From Bradyrhizobium sp. CCGE-LA001 (GTDB lineage Bacteria > Pseudomonadota > Alphaproteobacteria > Rhizobiales > Xanthobacteraceae): a stretch of 64,000 nucleotides of DNA. The translations under genes and the position numbers were made by a program. Positions 8,670 to 16,813 of this stretch are shown here, in pieces. The stretch's first letter is position 1; each line of letters starts with the position of its first letter. The stretch spans positions 1,915,501 to 1,979,500 of the forward strand of contig NZ_CP013949.1 in NCBI RefSeq assembly GCF_000296215.2, given 5' to 3'. The notes under the pieces were generated by a model that did no database searches, had not been told where the DNA came from, and saw only the letters and a list, made by a program, of their open reading frames with translations.

Positions 8670-11393
8670 ATGGTCCGAGAGCGCCGCGATCCCGAACAAC
8701 GTCCGTCGCCCGAGGCGCTGCTGGAAGCGGCGCGGCGGGAGGAGGGCGCGAGCGGCAAGCTGAAGATCTTCGTCGGCGCCGCCCCCGGCGTCGGCAAGAC
8801 CTACGAGATGCTGCAAAGCGCCCACGCCAGGCGCAAGGCCGGCATCGACGTGGTGATCGGCTTCGTCGAGACCCATGGCCGCGCCGAGACCGAGGCGCTG
8901 GTGCGCGGGCTCGAAATGGTCCCTCGCAAGAGGCTGGACTATCGCGGCCAGATCGTCGAGGAGATGGACCTCGATGCGGTGATCGCGCGACGGCCGCAGA
9001 TCGCGTTGGTCGACGAGCTCGCTCACACCAACGCGGCCGGCAGCCGCCACCCCAAGCGCTATCTCGACGTCGAGGAGCTGCTCTCCCGCGGCATCGACGT
9101 CTACACTGCCGTCAACATCCAGCATATCGAGAGCCTGAACGACGTCGTCGCCCAGATCACCCATGTGCGGGTGCGCGAGACCGTGCCGGATTCGGTGTTC
9201 GACCGCGCGGACGCCATCGAGCTCATCGATCTCACGCCGGATGATCTGATCCAGCGGCTAAAGGAGGGCAAGGTCTATGTGCCCAAGCAGGCCGAGCGGG
9301 CGCTGGAGCACTATTTTTCGCCTGGCAATCTGACGGCGCTACGCGAGCTTGCGCTTCGGCGGACCGCCGAGCGCGTCGACGAGCAGCTGCTCAGTCACAT
9401 GCAGGCAAACGCCATTGCCGGCCCCTGGGCCGCGGGCGAGCGCATCCTGGTCTGTGTCAGCGAGGATCCGCGCGCGGCCGGTCTCGTGCGCTACACCAAG
9501 CGGCTGGCCGACCGCCTGCATGCACCGTTCACCGCAGTGTCGATCGAGACGCGCCGCTCGCTCCAGCTCTCCGACGAGGAGCGCGATCGCCTCGCCGATA
9601 CGCTGCGCCTCGCGGAATCGCTCGGCGGCGAGGCGCTGACCATTCCCGCCGTCGGCCGCCGCATCGCCGACGACGTCGTCAACTTCGCGCAAGGCAACAA
9701 CGTCACCCAGATCGTGATCGGCAAATCGAGCCGCTCGCGCTGGTTCGAGATGACGCGCGGCTCCGTCGTGCACGACCTGGTGCGCCGCGCCGGCAATATC
9801 ACGGTCCATGTGATCGCCGGTGACGAGCTGCCTGGTGAGGCCGCGCCCACGACGGCAGTGCAGACCGCTGCGCGGTCGGAGCCGTTCAATCCGCTGCCCT
9901 ATCTTAAGGCGCTTGGCATCGTGCTGATCGGCCTCGGCGCAGCGGAGCTGCTCCAGCCGCGCTTTGGCATCGAGAATGTGGACCTCGTGCTGCTGACGGC
10001 GGTGGTCGCGGTCGCGGTCCGTTACGGCTTGTGGCCGTCGCTGCTCGCGACGGTCGCGGCCTCGCTGTCCTACAATTTCTTCTTCCTGCCGCCGCTCTAC
10101 ACGTTCACGATCACCGACCCGACCAATGTCGCCGCCTTCCTGCTGTTCCTGGTGGTGGCGATGATCGTCTCCAATGTCGCGGCGCGCGTACGCATCCAGG
10201 CCGATACCGCGATCGGCCGTATCAGGATGACCGAACAGCTCCATGCCTTCAGCCGCAAGCTCGCCGGCACCGCCACCCTCGACGACGTGCTGTGGGCGAC
10301 CGCTTACCAGATCGCGTTGATGCTGAAGGTCCGCGTCGTGCTGCTGTTGCCGGAGGAAGGCCTGCTGACCGTGAAATCAGGCTACCCGCCCGAGGACGAA
10401 CTCGACCAGGCCGATCTCGCGGCCGCCAACTGGGCCTGGAGCAACGACCGCCCTGCAGGTCGTGGTTCGGACACGCTGCCGGGCGCAAAACGGCTGTTCC
10501 TGCCGATGCGCACCGGGCGCGGCCTGATCGGCGTCATCGGCATCGACGACGACCGCAGCGGCCCGCTGCTGACGCCGGACCAGCGCCGGCTGCTCGACGC
10601 GCTGGTCGACCAGGGCGCGCTCGCGATCGAGCGCGTGCTGCTGGTCGAGGACATGGACCGCGTCAAGCGCACCGTCGAATCCGAACGGCTGCGCTCGGCG
10701 CTCCTGACATCGATCTCGCACGATCTGAAGACGCCGCTCGCCTCCGTGCTGGGCGCGGCCTCGACCATGCGTGATTTAGCCGGTGCGCTCTCGGATACCG
10801 AGAAGCGCGACCTGCTCGCGACCGTGATCGACGAATCCGAGCGGCTCAACCGCTTCATCGCCAACCTGCTCGACATGACCAAGCTCGAGTCCGGGGCCAT
10901 CGTGCCGAATACGGCCTTGCACGATCTCGGCGAGATCGTCGGCAGCGCGCTGCGGCGCGCGGCCAAGATTCTCGCCGCCCACAAGGTCGAGCTGGTGCTG
11001 GCGGCCGATCTGCCGATGCTCGAGCTCGATGCCGTGCTGTTCGAGCAGGTGCTGTTCAACCTCCTCGACAATGCCGCGAAATATTCGCCTGCCGATACCA
11101 CCGTCTCGATCCGCAGTCGGCGCGAACGAGATCAAATCGTTCTCGATATCGCCGACGAGGGCGGCGGCATTCCCGCCGACGAGCTCGAAAGCGTATTCGA
11201 CAAGTTCTATCGGGTGCAGAAGGGCGACCATGTCCGGCCCGGCACCGGGCTCGGCCTCGCCATCTCCCGCGGCTTCGTCGAAGCGATGCGGGGCACGATC
11301 TCTGCCGCCAACCGCAGCGACCGGAGCGGTGCGGTCATTACCATCCGTCTGCCGGTCCCTGTGCAGACCCACGCATTGGATACCGCCGCATGA
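8670..11393 (+). CDS. kdpD: Osmosensitive K+ channel sensor kinase KdpD
   Basis: The 907-aa sensor has the full KdpD layout: an N-terminal KdpD domain with Walker A GAAPGVGKT (Lys43) and the VDELAHTN box, a universal-stress-like domain, four membrane helices at about residues 410-510, a GAF-like region, then the histidine-kinase core with H684 in SISHDLKTPL and the N and G boxes (LLDNAAKYS, GTGLGLAIS). It senses low K+ or turgor and phosphorylates KdpE. It overlaps kdpE by four bases. Confidence 0.97.
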   Translation: MVRERRDPEQRPSPEALLEAARREEGASGKLKIFVGAAPGVGKTYEMLQSAHARRKAGIDVVIGFVETHGRAETEALVRGLEMVPRKRLDYRGQIVEEMDLDAVIARRPQIALVDELAHTNAAGSRHPKRYLDVEELLSRGIDVYTAVNIQHIESLNDVVAQITHVRVRETVPDSVFDRADAIELIDLTPDDLIQRLKEGKVYVPKQAERALEHYFSPGNLTALRELALRRTAERVDEQLLSHMQANAIAGPWAAGERILVCVSEDPRAAGLVRYTKRLADRLHAPFTAVSIETRRSLQLSDEERDRLADTLRLAESLGGEALTIPAVGRRIADDVVNFAQGNNVTQIVIGKSSRSRWFEMTRGSVVHDLVRRAGNITVHVIAGDELPGEAAPTTAVQTAARSEPFNPLPYLKALGIVLIGLGAAELLQPRFGIENVDLVLLTAVVAVAVRYGLWPSLLATVAASLSYNFFFLPPLYTFTITDPTNVAAFLLFLVVAMIVSNVAARVRIQADTAIGRIRMTEQLHAFSRKLAGTATLDDVLWATAYQIALMLKVRVVLLLPEEGLLTVKSGYPPEDELDQADLAAANWAWSNDRPAGRGSDTLPGAKRLFLPMRTGRGLIGVIGIDDDRSGPLLTPDQRRLLDALVDQGALAIERVLLVEDMDRVKRTVESERLRSALLTSISHDLKTPLASVLGAASTMRDLAGALSDTEKRDLLATVIDESERLNRFIANLLDMTKLESGAIVPNTALHDLGEIVGSALRRAAKILAAHKVELVLAADLPMLELDAVLFEQVLFNLLDNAAKYSPADTTVSIRSRRERDQIVLDIADEGGGIPADELESVFDKFYRVQKGDHVRPGTGLGLAISRGFVEAMRGTISAANRSDRSGAVITIRLPVPVQTHALDTAA

Positions 11394-12079
11394 GTGCTGC
11401 TCCGATCAAGGTCCTGGTCATCGACGACGAGCCGCCGATCCGAAAGCTGCTGCGGATGGGGCTATCGACGCAGGGTTATGAGATCCTGGAGGCGCCGAAC
11501 GGCAGGACCGCGCTGGAAAAGCTTGCCGAGGAGCCGGCGCTGATCATCCTCGATCTCGGCCTGCCCGACATTCAGGGCCACGAGCTGCTGCGCACCATCC
11601 GCGCCCGCAACGAGAGTGTGCCGATCGTCGTGCTGTCGAGCCGCGGCGACGAGGCCGGCAAGGTGCAGGCGCTCGATCTCGGCGCCGACGATTACCTCAC
11701 CAAGCCTTTCGGCATGGACGAGCTCCTCGCCCGCTTGCGCGCAGCGTTGCGCCACCAGCTTCAAGTCAAGGGCGAGCGTCCCGTGTTCCGCACCGGCGAT
11801 CTCTCGGTCGATCTCGTACGCCGCATCGTCAAGGTCGGCGAGCGCGAGGTGAAGCTGTCACCGAAGGAATACGATCTGCTTCGCGTACTGGTGCAGCACG
11901 CCGGCAAGGTGCTCACCCACCGCTTCCTGCTCAAGGAGCTCTGGGACGAGCTGACCGACGCGCAATATTTGCGCGTCTATGTCCGCCAGCTCCGCCAGAA
12001 GATCGAGGCCGATCCGGAACGGCCCCAATATGTGCTGACGGAGACGGGGATCGGGTATCGGCTGAAGGCGGGGGATTAG
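11390..12079 (+). CDS. kdpE: Response regulator KdpE
   Basis: This 229-aa OmpR/PhoB-type regulator has an N-terminal receiver with phospho-acceptor Asp55 (IILDLGLPD), the conserved Asp pair near residues 12-13, Lys in LTKPFG, and a C-terminal winged helix ending RLKAGD. Its start overlaps the kdpD stop (ATGA), showing translational coupling. It should activate the kdp operon; its site is probably in the region upstream of 3779. Confidence 0.97.
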   Translation: MSAAPIKVLVIDDEPPIRKLLRMGLSTQGYEILEAPNGRTALEKLAEEPALIILDLGLPDIQGHELLRTIRARNESVPIVVLSSRGDEAGKVQALDLGADDYLTKPFGMDELLARLRAALRHQLQVKGERPVFRTGDLSVDLVRRIVKVGEREVKLSPKEYDLLRVLVQHAGKVLTHRFLLKELWDELTDAQYLRVYVRQLRQKIEADPERPQYVLTETGIGYRLKAGD

Positions 12080-12120
12080 CTGGTCGCGTCGTCAGCAACG
12101 AGCGCGGCTTGAGGCACGCG

Positions 12121-12206
12121 CGTCATGGCCGGGCTTGACCCGGCCATCCACGTCCGTCGGCACGCGAGCAAAGACGTGGATGCCCGGGTCAAGCCCGGGC
12201 ATGACG
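12121..12206. repeat. Intergenic palindrome, family B, copy 1
   Basis: The arms read CGTCATGGCCGGGCTTGACC and, at the other end, GGGTCAAGCCCGGGCATGACG, with an inner pair around ATCCACGTC/GACGTGGAT. A second copy lies at 54554-54639. It sits with family A copy 2 between the convergent kdpE and ku genes. Confidence 0.85.
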
Positions 12207-12238
12207 ACCAAGGTTGTAGTGCGCTTCTGTCTTCACGT

Positions 12239-12325
12239 CGTCATTGCGAGGAGCCCTTGCGACGAAGCAATCCAGACTGCAGCCGCGGAAAGTTTCTGGA
12301 TTGCTTCGCTGCGCTCGCAATGACG
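12239..12325. repeat. Intergenic palindrome, family A, copy 2
   Basis: The outer arms CGTCATTGCGAG and CGCAATGACG and the inner arms GAAGCAATCCAG/CTGGATTGCTTC repeat those of 7917-8003. It ends 8 nt from the ku stop codon, so it may serve as a transcription stop for both convergent genes. Confidence 0.85.
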
Positions 12326-12332
12326 GAAGTAG

Positions 12333-13217
12333 TTACCCCGCCTTCCTCTGCCTCGCCGTACCCCGGTGCGTCTTCCTCGCTGCGCGTTGCCGTCCCGTCG
12401 CGCGCCGCGCGTGAGACTTCGCCGCCGTCTTCTTCCCGCCGCGTCCCTTCAGGCTCTGCTTCAGCGCATCCATCAGGTTGACGACGTTGCTCGGCCGCTC
12501 CTCGGGCTCGGGCAGCTCGATCTTCTTGCCGCTGGCCTTGCGCTTCACCAGCGCCTTCAGCGCGTTCTCGTACTCGTCCTTGAATTCGCTGGGATCGAAA
12601 TGCGCGGCCTTGGTATGCAGGATGTGCCCGGCGAGCTCGACCATGTCCTTAGTGATCTTCGGGCTCTTGATGTCCTCGAAGAACTGGTCCTCGTCGCGCA
12701 GCTCGTAAGGAAAGCGCAGCGTGGTGCCGAGCAGGCCCTTGCCGAGCGGCTCGATCGCAATGATGTGCTCGCGGTTGGTCAGCACGATCTTGGCCAGCGC
12801 CACGCGGTCCTGATCCTTCATGGCATCGCGAATGACCGCGAAGGCGTCGACCGCGGCTTTGCCGTCGGGCGCGATGTAATAGGGGTGGTTGAGATAGCGC
12901 TGGTCGATCTCGTCGCTAGGCACGAAGCTTTCGATGTCGATGGTGTGGTTGCTCTCGATCTGGACGGCCTCGAGCTCCCCCGGTTCGATCTCGACATACT
13001 TGCCCTTGCGCAGCTCGTAGCCGCGGCCCTTCTGGTCGCTCTCGACGACGTCACCGGTCTCGGAATCGATCATCTGCTGCTTGAGCCGGTTCCCGGTCTC
13101 GCGGTTGATCATGTGAAACCGCGTTTTCTCGGCCGCAGTGGTCGCCGGATAAAGCACGACCGGACAACTGACCAGCGACAGCTTCAACGTTCCCTTCCAA
13201 TAGGCGCGCGGGGCCAT
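12333..13217 (-). CDS. ku: Non-homologous end-joining protein Ku
   Basis: The 294-aa protein starts MAPRAYWKGTLKLSLVSCPV, the hallmark beginning of bacterial Ku, and carries the beta-barrel core through about residue 230. The tail after LPEPEERPSNVVNLMDALK is Lys/Arg-rich, as expected for the DNA-binding and LigD-contacting extension. Ku forms a homodimeric ring on double-strand ends and recruits LigD. The start at 13217 was chosen by homology; the open frame extends upstream into the promoter region. Divergent ligD is 115 nt away. Confidence 0.96.
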   Translation of the reverse strand: MAPRAYWKGTLKLSLVSCPVVLYPATTAAEKTRFHMINRETGNRLKQQMIDSETGDVVESDQKGRGYELRKGKYVEIEPGELEAVQIESNHTIDIESFVPSDEIDQRYLNHPYYIAPDGKAAVDAFAVIRDAMKDQDRVALAKIVLTNREHIIAIEPLGKGLLGTTLRFPYELRDEDQFFEDIKSPKITKDMVELAGHILHTKAAHFDPSEFKDEYENALKALVKRKASGKKIELPEPEERPSNVVNLMDALKQSLKGRGGKKTAAKSHARRATGRQRAARKTHRGTARQRKAG

Positions 13218-13246
13218 TCCATTCTCCAGCGTTTTCAAGGCCTTTT

Positions 13247-13271
13247 GGAACCCCAACCCTCCCGCCGGGTT
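13247..13271 (+). promoter_or_regulatory. EcfG-type promoter motif toward ligD
   Basis: GGAAC (13247-13251), 16 nt, then GGTT (13268-13271) fits the rhizobial EcfG pattern GGAAC-N16/17-(C)GTT with one difference in the weakest position. The ligD start is about 60 nt downstream. Confidence 0.55.
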
Positions 13272-13279
13272 TTGGTTCC
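13255..13279 (-). promoter_or_regulatory. EcfG-type promoter motif toward ku
   Basis: On the minus strand GGAAC (complement of 13275-13279), 16 nt, then GGTT (13258-13255) mirrors the plus-strand motif and overlaps it. The ku start is about 40 nt downstream, a good position for a promoter. Confidence 0.55.
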
Positions 13280-13332
13280 GGGCGGGACTTTGGCCGTGAT
13301 AGGCTTGATGGCGAAGAGAAGCGGGACCGGTC

Positions 13333-16020
13333 GTGCTGCAAAAACTCTCCACTTACCGACAGAAGCGTGACTTCGAGAAGACGCCCGAGCCGTCGGGCAA
13401 GTCCGCGGTGGCGCCGTCGAAGCAGCGGCGCTTCGTGATCCAGAAGCATGATGCGACCCGACTGCATTATGATCTCAGGCTCGAGTTCGACGGCGTGTTC
13501 AAGTCCTGGGCGGTGACGAAGGGACCCTCGCTCGATCCGCACGACAAGCGGCTGGCCGTCGAGGTCGAGGACCATCCACTCGATTACGGTGATTTCGAAG
13601 GCACGATTCCGGAAGGGCAGTATGGTGGCGGCACGGTGATGCTGTGGGACCGTGGCACCTGGGAATCGGATGATCCGGAAGCCGGCTTCAAGAAGGGCGA
13701 TCTGAAGTTCACGCTGCATGGCGAGAAGCTGCAGGGCAGCTGGGTGCTGGTGCGCATGCGCAACGACCGCACCGGCGGTAAGCGCACCAACTGGCTCCTC
13801 ATCAAGCACCGCGACGAGCATGTTCGCGAAGGCGCGGACAACGATATTCTCGACCAGGACAAGTCCGTCGCCTCCGGCCGCGCGATGGAGCAGATCGCCG
13901 AGGGCAAGGGCCGCGCGCCAAAGCCGTTCATGCTGGCGAAGGGCGCCAAGGGCAAGGCCGACGCGGTCTGGCAGGCCAACCGCGCGGAGGAGACGAAGGG
14001 GCGTACGGTCAAGCCGGCTCCGCGCACGGCGTTGAAGCCCGCCAAATCGGCGCGGAAGAAGGCGACGACGGCGACCAACGCGAAGAAGGTCTCGGAGATG
14101 CCGGACTTCGTCGCGCCACAGCTCTGTACGCTGGTCGAGCGGCCGCCGGCCGATCAGGGCTGGTGCCACGAGATCAAGTTCGACGGCTATCGCGTCCAGC
14201 TGCGCGTCGAGGATGGCGAGGCGACGCTGAAGACGCGCAAGGGCCTCGACTGGACCGAGAAGTTTGCCGCCATCGCCAAGGAAGCTTCCGCGCTGCCGGA
14301 CGTGATGATCGACGGCGAGATCGTCGCGCTCGACCACAACGGCGCGCCGAACTTCTCCTCGCTTCAGGCCGCGCTGTCCGACGGCAAGACTGACGAACTG
14401 ATCTTCTTTGCCTTCGACCTTCTGTTCGCGAAGGGGGAGGATTACCGCCGGCTGCCGCTCGGCGAGCGCAAGGCGGAGCTCAAGAAGCTACTGGACTCGC
14501 GCAGGCGGAAATCGACCCAGATCCGCTATGTCGAGCATTTCGAGAGCGGCGGCGATGCCGTGCTGCAATCGGCCTGCAAGCTCGAGCTCGAAGGTGTGGT
14601 GTCGAAGAAGCTGGATGCGCCCTATCGTTCGGGGCGCACCGAGGGCTGGGTCAAGTCGAAATGCCGCGCCGGCCACGAGGTGGTGATCGGCGGCTACAAG
14701 ACCACCAACGGCAAATTCCGCTCCCTGATGGCCGGCGTGCAGCGCGGCGATCATCTCGCCTTCGTCGGCATGGTCGGCACCGGCTTCGGCGCGGACAAGG
14801 TCAAGCGCCTCATGCCGTCATTGAAGGCCATGACGGCCAAGGAAAGCCCGTTCGGCGGCAAGAACGCGCCGAAGAAGACCCGCGAGGTGCATTGGCTGAA
14901 GCCGGAGCTCGTCGCCGAGATCGAGTTTGCCGGCTTCACTGCCGACGGCAATATCCGCCAGGCCGCGTTCAAGGGCCTGCGACAGGACAAGCCTGCCGAG
15001 GAGGTCGAGGCCGAGAGGCCCGTCGATACAGAGCTTGCCGAACCGACAGCCAAGAAGGCACCGGCGAGATCGCGTGCGAAGGCGGGCCGGCAGCCGAAGC
15101 AGGCCGCCCAGAACGTCGAGGTCATGGGTGTCGTCATCTCCAAGCCCGACAAGCAGCTCTGGCCGGACGATGGCGACGGCGATCCCGTCACCAAACTGGA
15201 CCTTGCGCGCTATCTCGAAGCCGTCGGCGAATGGATGATCGTGCACCTCAAGGGCCGGCCCTGCTCGCTGATCCGCGCGCCTGACGGCATCAAGGGCGAA
15301 TGCTTCTTCCAGCGCCATGCCATGCAGGGCACGTCGAACCTTTTGGAGCTAGCGAGGGTCTCCGGGGACCGCAAGCCGTATTTGCAGATCGACCGGATCG
15401 AAGGGCTCGCAGCGGTGGCGCAGATCGGCGGAGTCGAGCTGCATCCGTGGAATTGCGCGCCCTATGCCTATGACACGCCGGGCCGGCTGGTGTTCGATCT
15501 CGACCCGGCACCCGACGTGGAGTTTGCCGACGTCGTCGAGGCCGCCAAGGAGATGCGGCAGCGGCTCGCCGATATCGGCATGGACAGCTTCTGCAAGACC
15601 ACCGGCGGCAAGGGCCTTCACGTGGTGGTGCCGCTGCTGCACGGCGCGCGCGACAAGGTGAGCTGGAAGGAGGCCAAGGCGTTTGCGCAAGGCGTCTGCC
15701 AGTGGATGGCCGATGACGATCCGGAGCGCTATCTGCTCAACATGTCGAAGAAGCTGCGCAAGGGGAAGATCTTCCTGGACTACTTGCGCAACGATCGCAT
15801 GTCGACCGCGGTTGCCCCGCTGTCGCCCCGCGCGCGCGCCGGCGCCACCGTGTCGATGCCGGTGACCTGGGCGCAGGTCAAGAGTGATCTCGATCCGAAG
15901 CGATATACGATGCGCACCGTGCCGGCCTTGCTGGCGCGATCGAAAGCGTGGGAGGGTTATGATGATGCCGCCGTATCGATCAAGGCGGCGATCAAGAAGC
16001 TGGCGGGAAAGGTGAAGTGA
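13333..16020 (+). CDS. ligD: ATP-dependent DNA ligase LigD
   Basis: The 895-aa multidomain repair enzyme joins double-strand breaks with Ku. Domain order is phosphoesterase (about 30-190; QKHDATRLHYDLRLE, PEGQYGGGTV), ligase (about 250-560; adenylated Lys282 in KFDGYR), a basic linker, then the primase-like polymerase domain (about 610-890; metal-binding Asp722 and Asp724 in FDLDPAP). This order matches the Pseudomonas and rhizobial type rather than the mycobacterial one. It starts at GTG. Transcription is divergent from ku. Confidence 0.97.
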   Translation: MLQKLSTYRQKRDFEKTPEPSGKSAVAPSKQRRFVIQKHDATRLHYDLRLEFDGVFKSWAVTKGPSLDPHDKRLAVEVEDHPLDYGDFEGTIPEGQYGGGTVMLWDRGTWESDDPEAGFKKGDLKFTLHGEKLQGSWVLVRMRNDRTGGKRTNWLLIKHRDEHVREGADNDILDQDKSVASGRAMEQIAEGKGRAPKPFMLAKGAKGKADAVWQANRAEETKGRTVKPAPRTALKPAKSARKKATTATNAKKVSEMPDFVAPQLCTLVERPPADQGWCHEIKFDGYRVQLRVEDGEATLKTRKGLDWTEKFAAIAKEASALPDVMIDGEIVALDHNGAPNFSSLQAALSDGKTDELIFFAFDLLFAKGEDYRRLPLGERKAELKKLLDSRRRKSTQIRYVEHFESGGDAVLQSACKLELEGVVSKKLDAPYRSGRTEGWVKSKCRAGHEVVIGGYKTTNGKFRSLMAGVQRGDHLAFVGMVGTGFGADKVKRLMPSLKAMTAKESPFGGKNAPKKTREVHWLKPELVAEIEFAGFTADGNIRQAAFKGLRQDKPAEEVEAERPVDTELAEPTAKKAPARSRAKAGRQPKQAAQNVEVMGVVISKPDKQLWPDDGDGDPVTKLDLARYLEAVGEWMIVHLKGRPCSLIRAPDGIKGECFFQRHAMQGTSNLLELARVSGDRKPYLQIDRIEGLAAVAQIGGVELHPWNCAPYAYDTPGRLVFDLDPAPDVEFADVVEAAKEMRQRLADIGMDSFCKTTGGKGLHVVVPLLHGARDKVSWKEAKAFAQGVCQWMADDDPERYLLNMSKKLRKGKIFLDYLRNDRMSTAVAPLSPRARAGATVSMPVTWAQVKSDLDPKRYTMRTVPALLARSKAWEGYDDAAVSIKAAIKKLAGKVK

Positions 16021-16049
16021 GTTAGGGCTGTCCTATCGATGCGCCCCTC

Positions 16050-16137
16050 GTAGGGTGGGCAAAGCGAAGCGTGCCCACCATCTTTCCTGCTGACGCGAAG
16101 AGGTGGGCACGGCGCGTTGCGCCTTTGCCCACCCTAC
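16050..16137. repeat. Intergenic palindrome, family D
   Basis: The outer arms GTAGGGTGGGCAAAGCG and CTTTGCCCACCCTAC and inner arms GTGCCCACC/GGTGGGCAC form a long inverted repeat between convergent ligD and the DUF3309 gene. Only one copy is seen here, but the layout resembles the other intergenic palindromes in the window. Confidence 0.8.
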
Positions 16138-16154
16138 CGGATCATCGTGCGCCG

Positions 16155-16319
16155 CTAGATCCGTCCCATCAGGAGCAGGATCAGCAGGATGACGATAACG
16201 AGCCCGAGGCCGCCGCCGCCATAATAGCCGGTGCCATAGAACGGCCCGCCGCCGATGCCGCTGAATCCGCCGAGCAGGGCGATGATCAAGATGATCAGAA
16301 TGATCGTGCCGATAGACAT
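16155..16319 (-). CDS. DUF3309 family small membrane protein
   Basis: The 54-aa product has a hydrophobic start (MSIGTIILIILIIALLGG), a Gly/Tyr-rich middle (GTGYYGGGGLG) and a second hydrophobic helix ending LLLMGRI, which is the DUF3309 pattern. Such two-helix peptides are frequent in alphaproteobacterial stress regulons; no biochemical role is known. GGAGGA precedes the start. The frame is open further upstream but lacks support. Confidence 0.85.
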   Translation of the reverse strand: MSIGTIILIILIIALLGGFSGIGGGPFYGTGYYGGGGLGLVIVILLILLLMGRI

Positions 16320-16378
16320 GCGAATCTCCTCCAGCCCTTTGTCGAAAGGGTCGTTGCACCTGTCCCTTGTGCGAAGGC

Positions 16379-16403
16379 AACTTGCCGCAGGTTGTAAAGT
16401 TCC
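16379..16403 (-). promoter_or_regulatory. EcfG-type promoter motif for the DUF3309 gene
   Basis: On the minus strand GGAAC (16403-16399), 16 nt, then AGTT (16382-16379) lies 60 nt upstream of the DUF3309 start. It matches GGAAC-N16-NGTT. Confidence 0.5.
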
Positions 16404-16494
16404 CGCTATGAAACACGGCGGCAGGTTCAACATGCATGGAACCTTTGCGAGCGTTGCAGGCATGACTATCTGAGATCCGTGAGGAGGCAGGGCC

Positions 16495-16812
16495 ATGTCA
16501 GCACCGCTCGTCGTTTCAATTCCGCATCGTCTCGGCCGCGAGGAGGCGGTACGCCGGTTGAAAACGGGACTCGGTCGGGCCGCCGGGAGCATTCCCGTGA
16601 TGCAGGTCGAGGAAGAAAGCTGGAGCGGGGATACGATGAATTTTCGTATCCGCGCGCTCGGACAGATCGCCAGCGGTCAGGTCGACGTCAGCGACGATCA
16701 GGTCCGGGTCGAGGTGGTGCTGCCCTGGTTGTTGCAGCGCTTTGCCGAGATGGCCCAGGCCACGATCAAGAAGCGCGGCCAATTGCTGCTCACCAAGGAC
16801 GGGGGCAAGTAG
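16495..16812 (+). CDS. Polyhydroxyalkanoic acid system family protein
   Basis: The 105-aa protein begins with VSIPHRLGREEAVRRLK and has the pattern of the PHA granule-region family (short alpha-beta protein, ending LLLTKDGGK). Members are linked to polyhydroxybutyrate granules, but their function is not known. A GAGGAGG site precedes the ATG. It ends one base before the converging treY stop codon. Confidence 0.8.
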   Translation: MSAPLVVSIPHRLGREEAVRRLKTGLGRAAGSIPVMQVEEESWSGDTMNFRIRALGQIASGQVDVSDDQVRVEVVLPWLLQRFAEMAQATIKKRGQLLLTKDGGK

Positions 16813-16813
16813 C

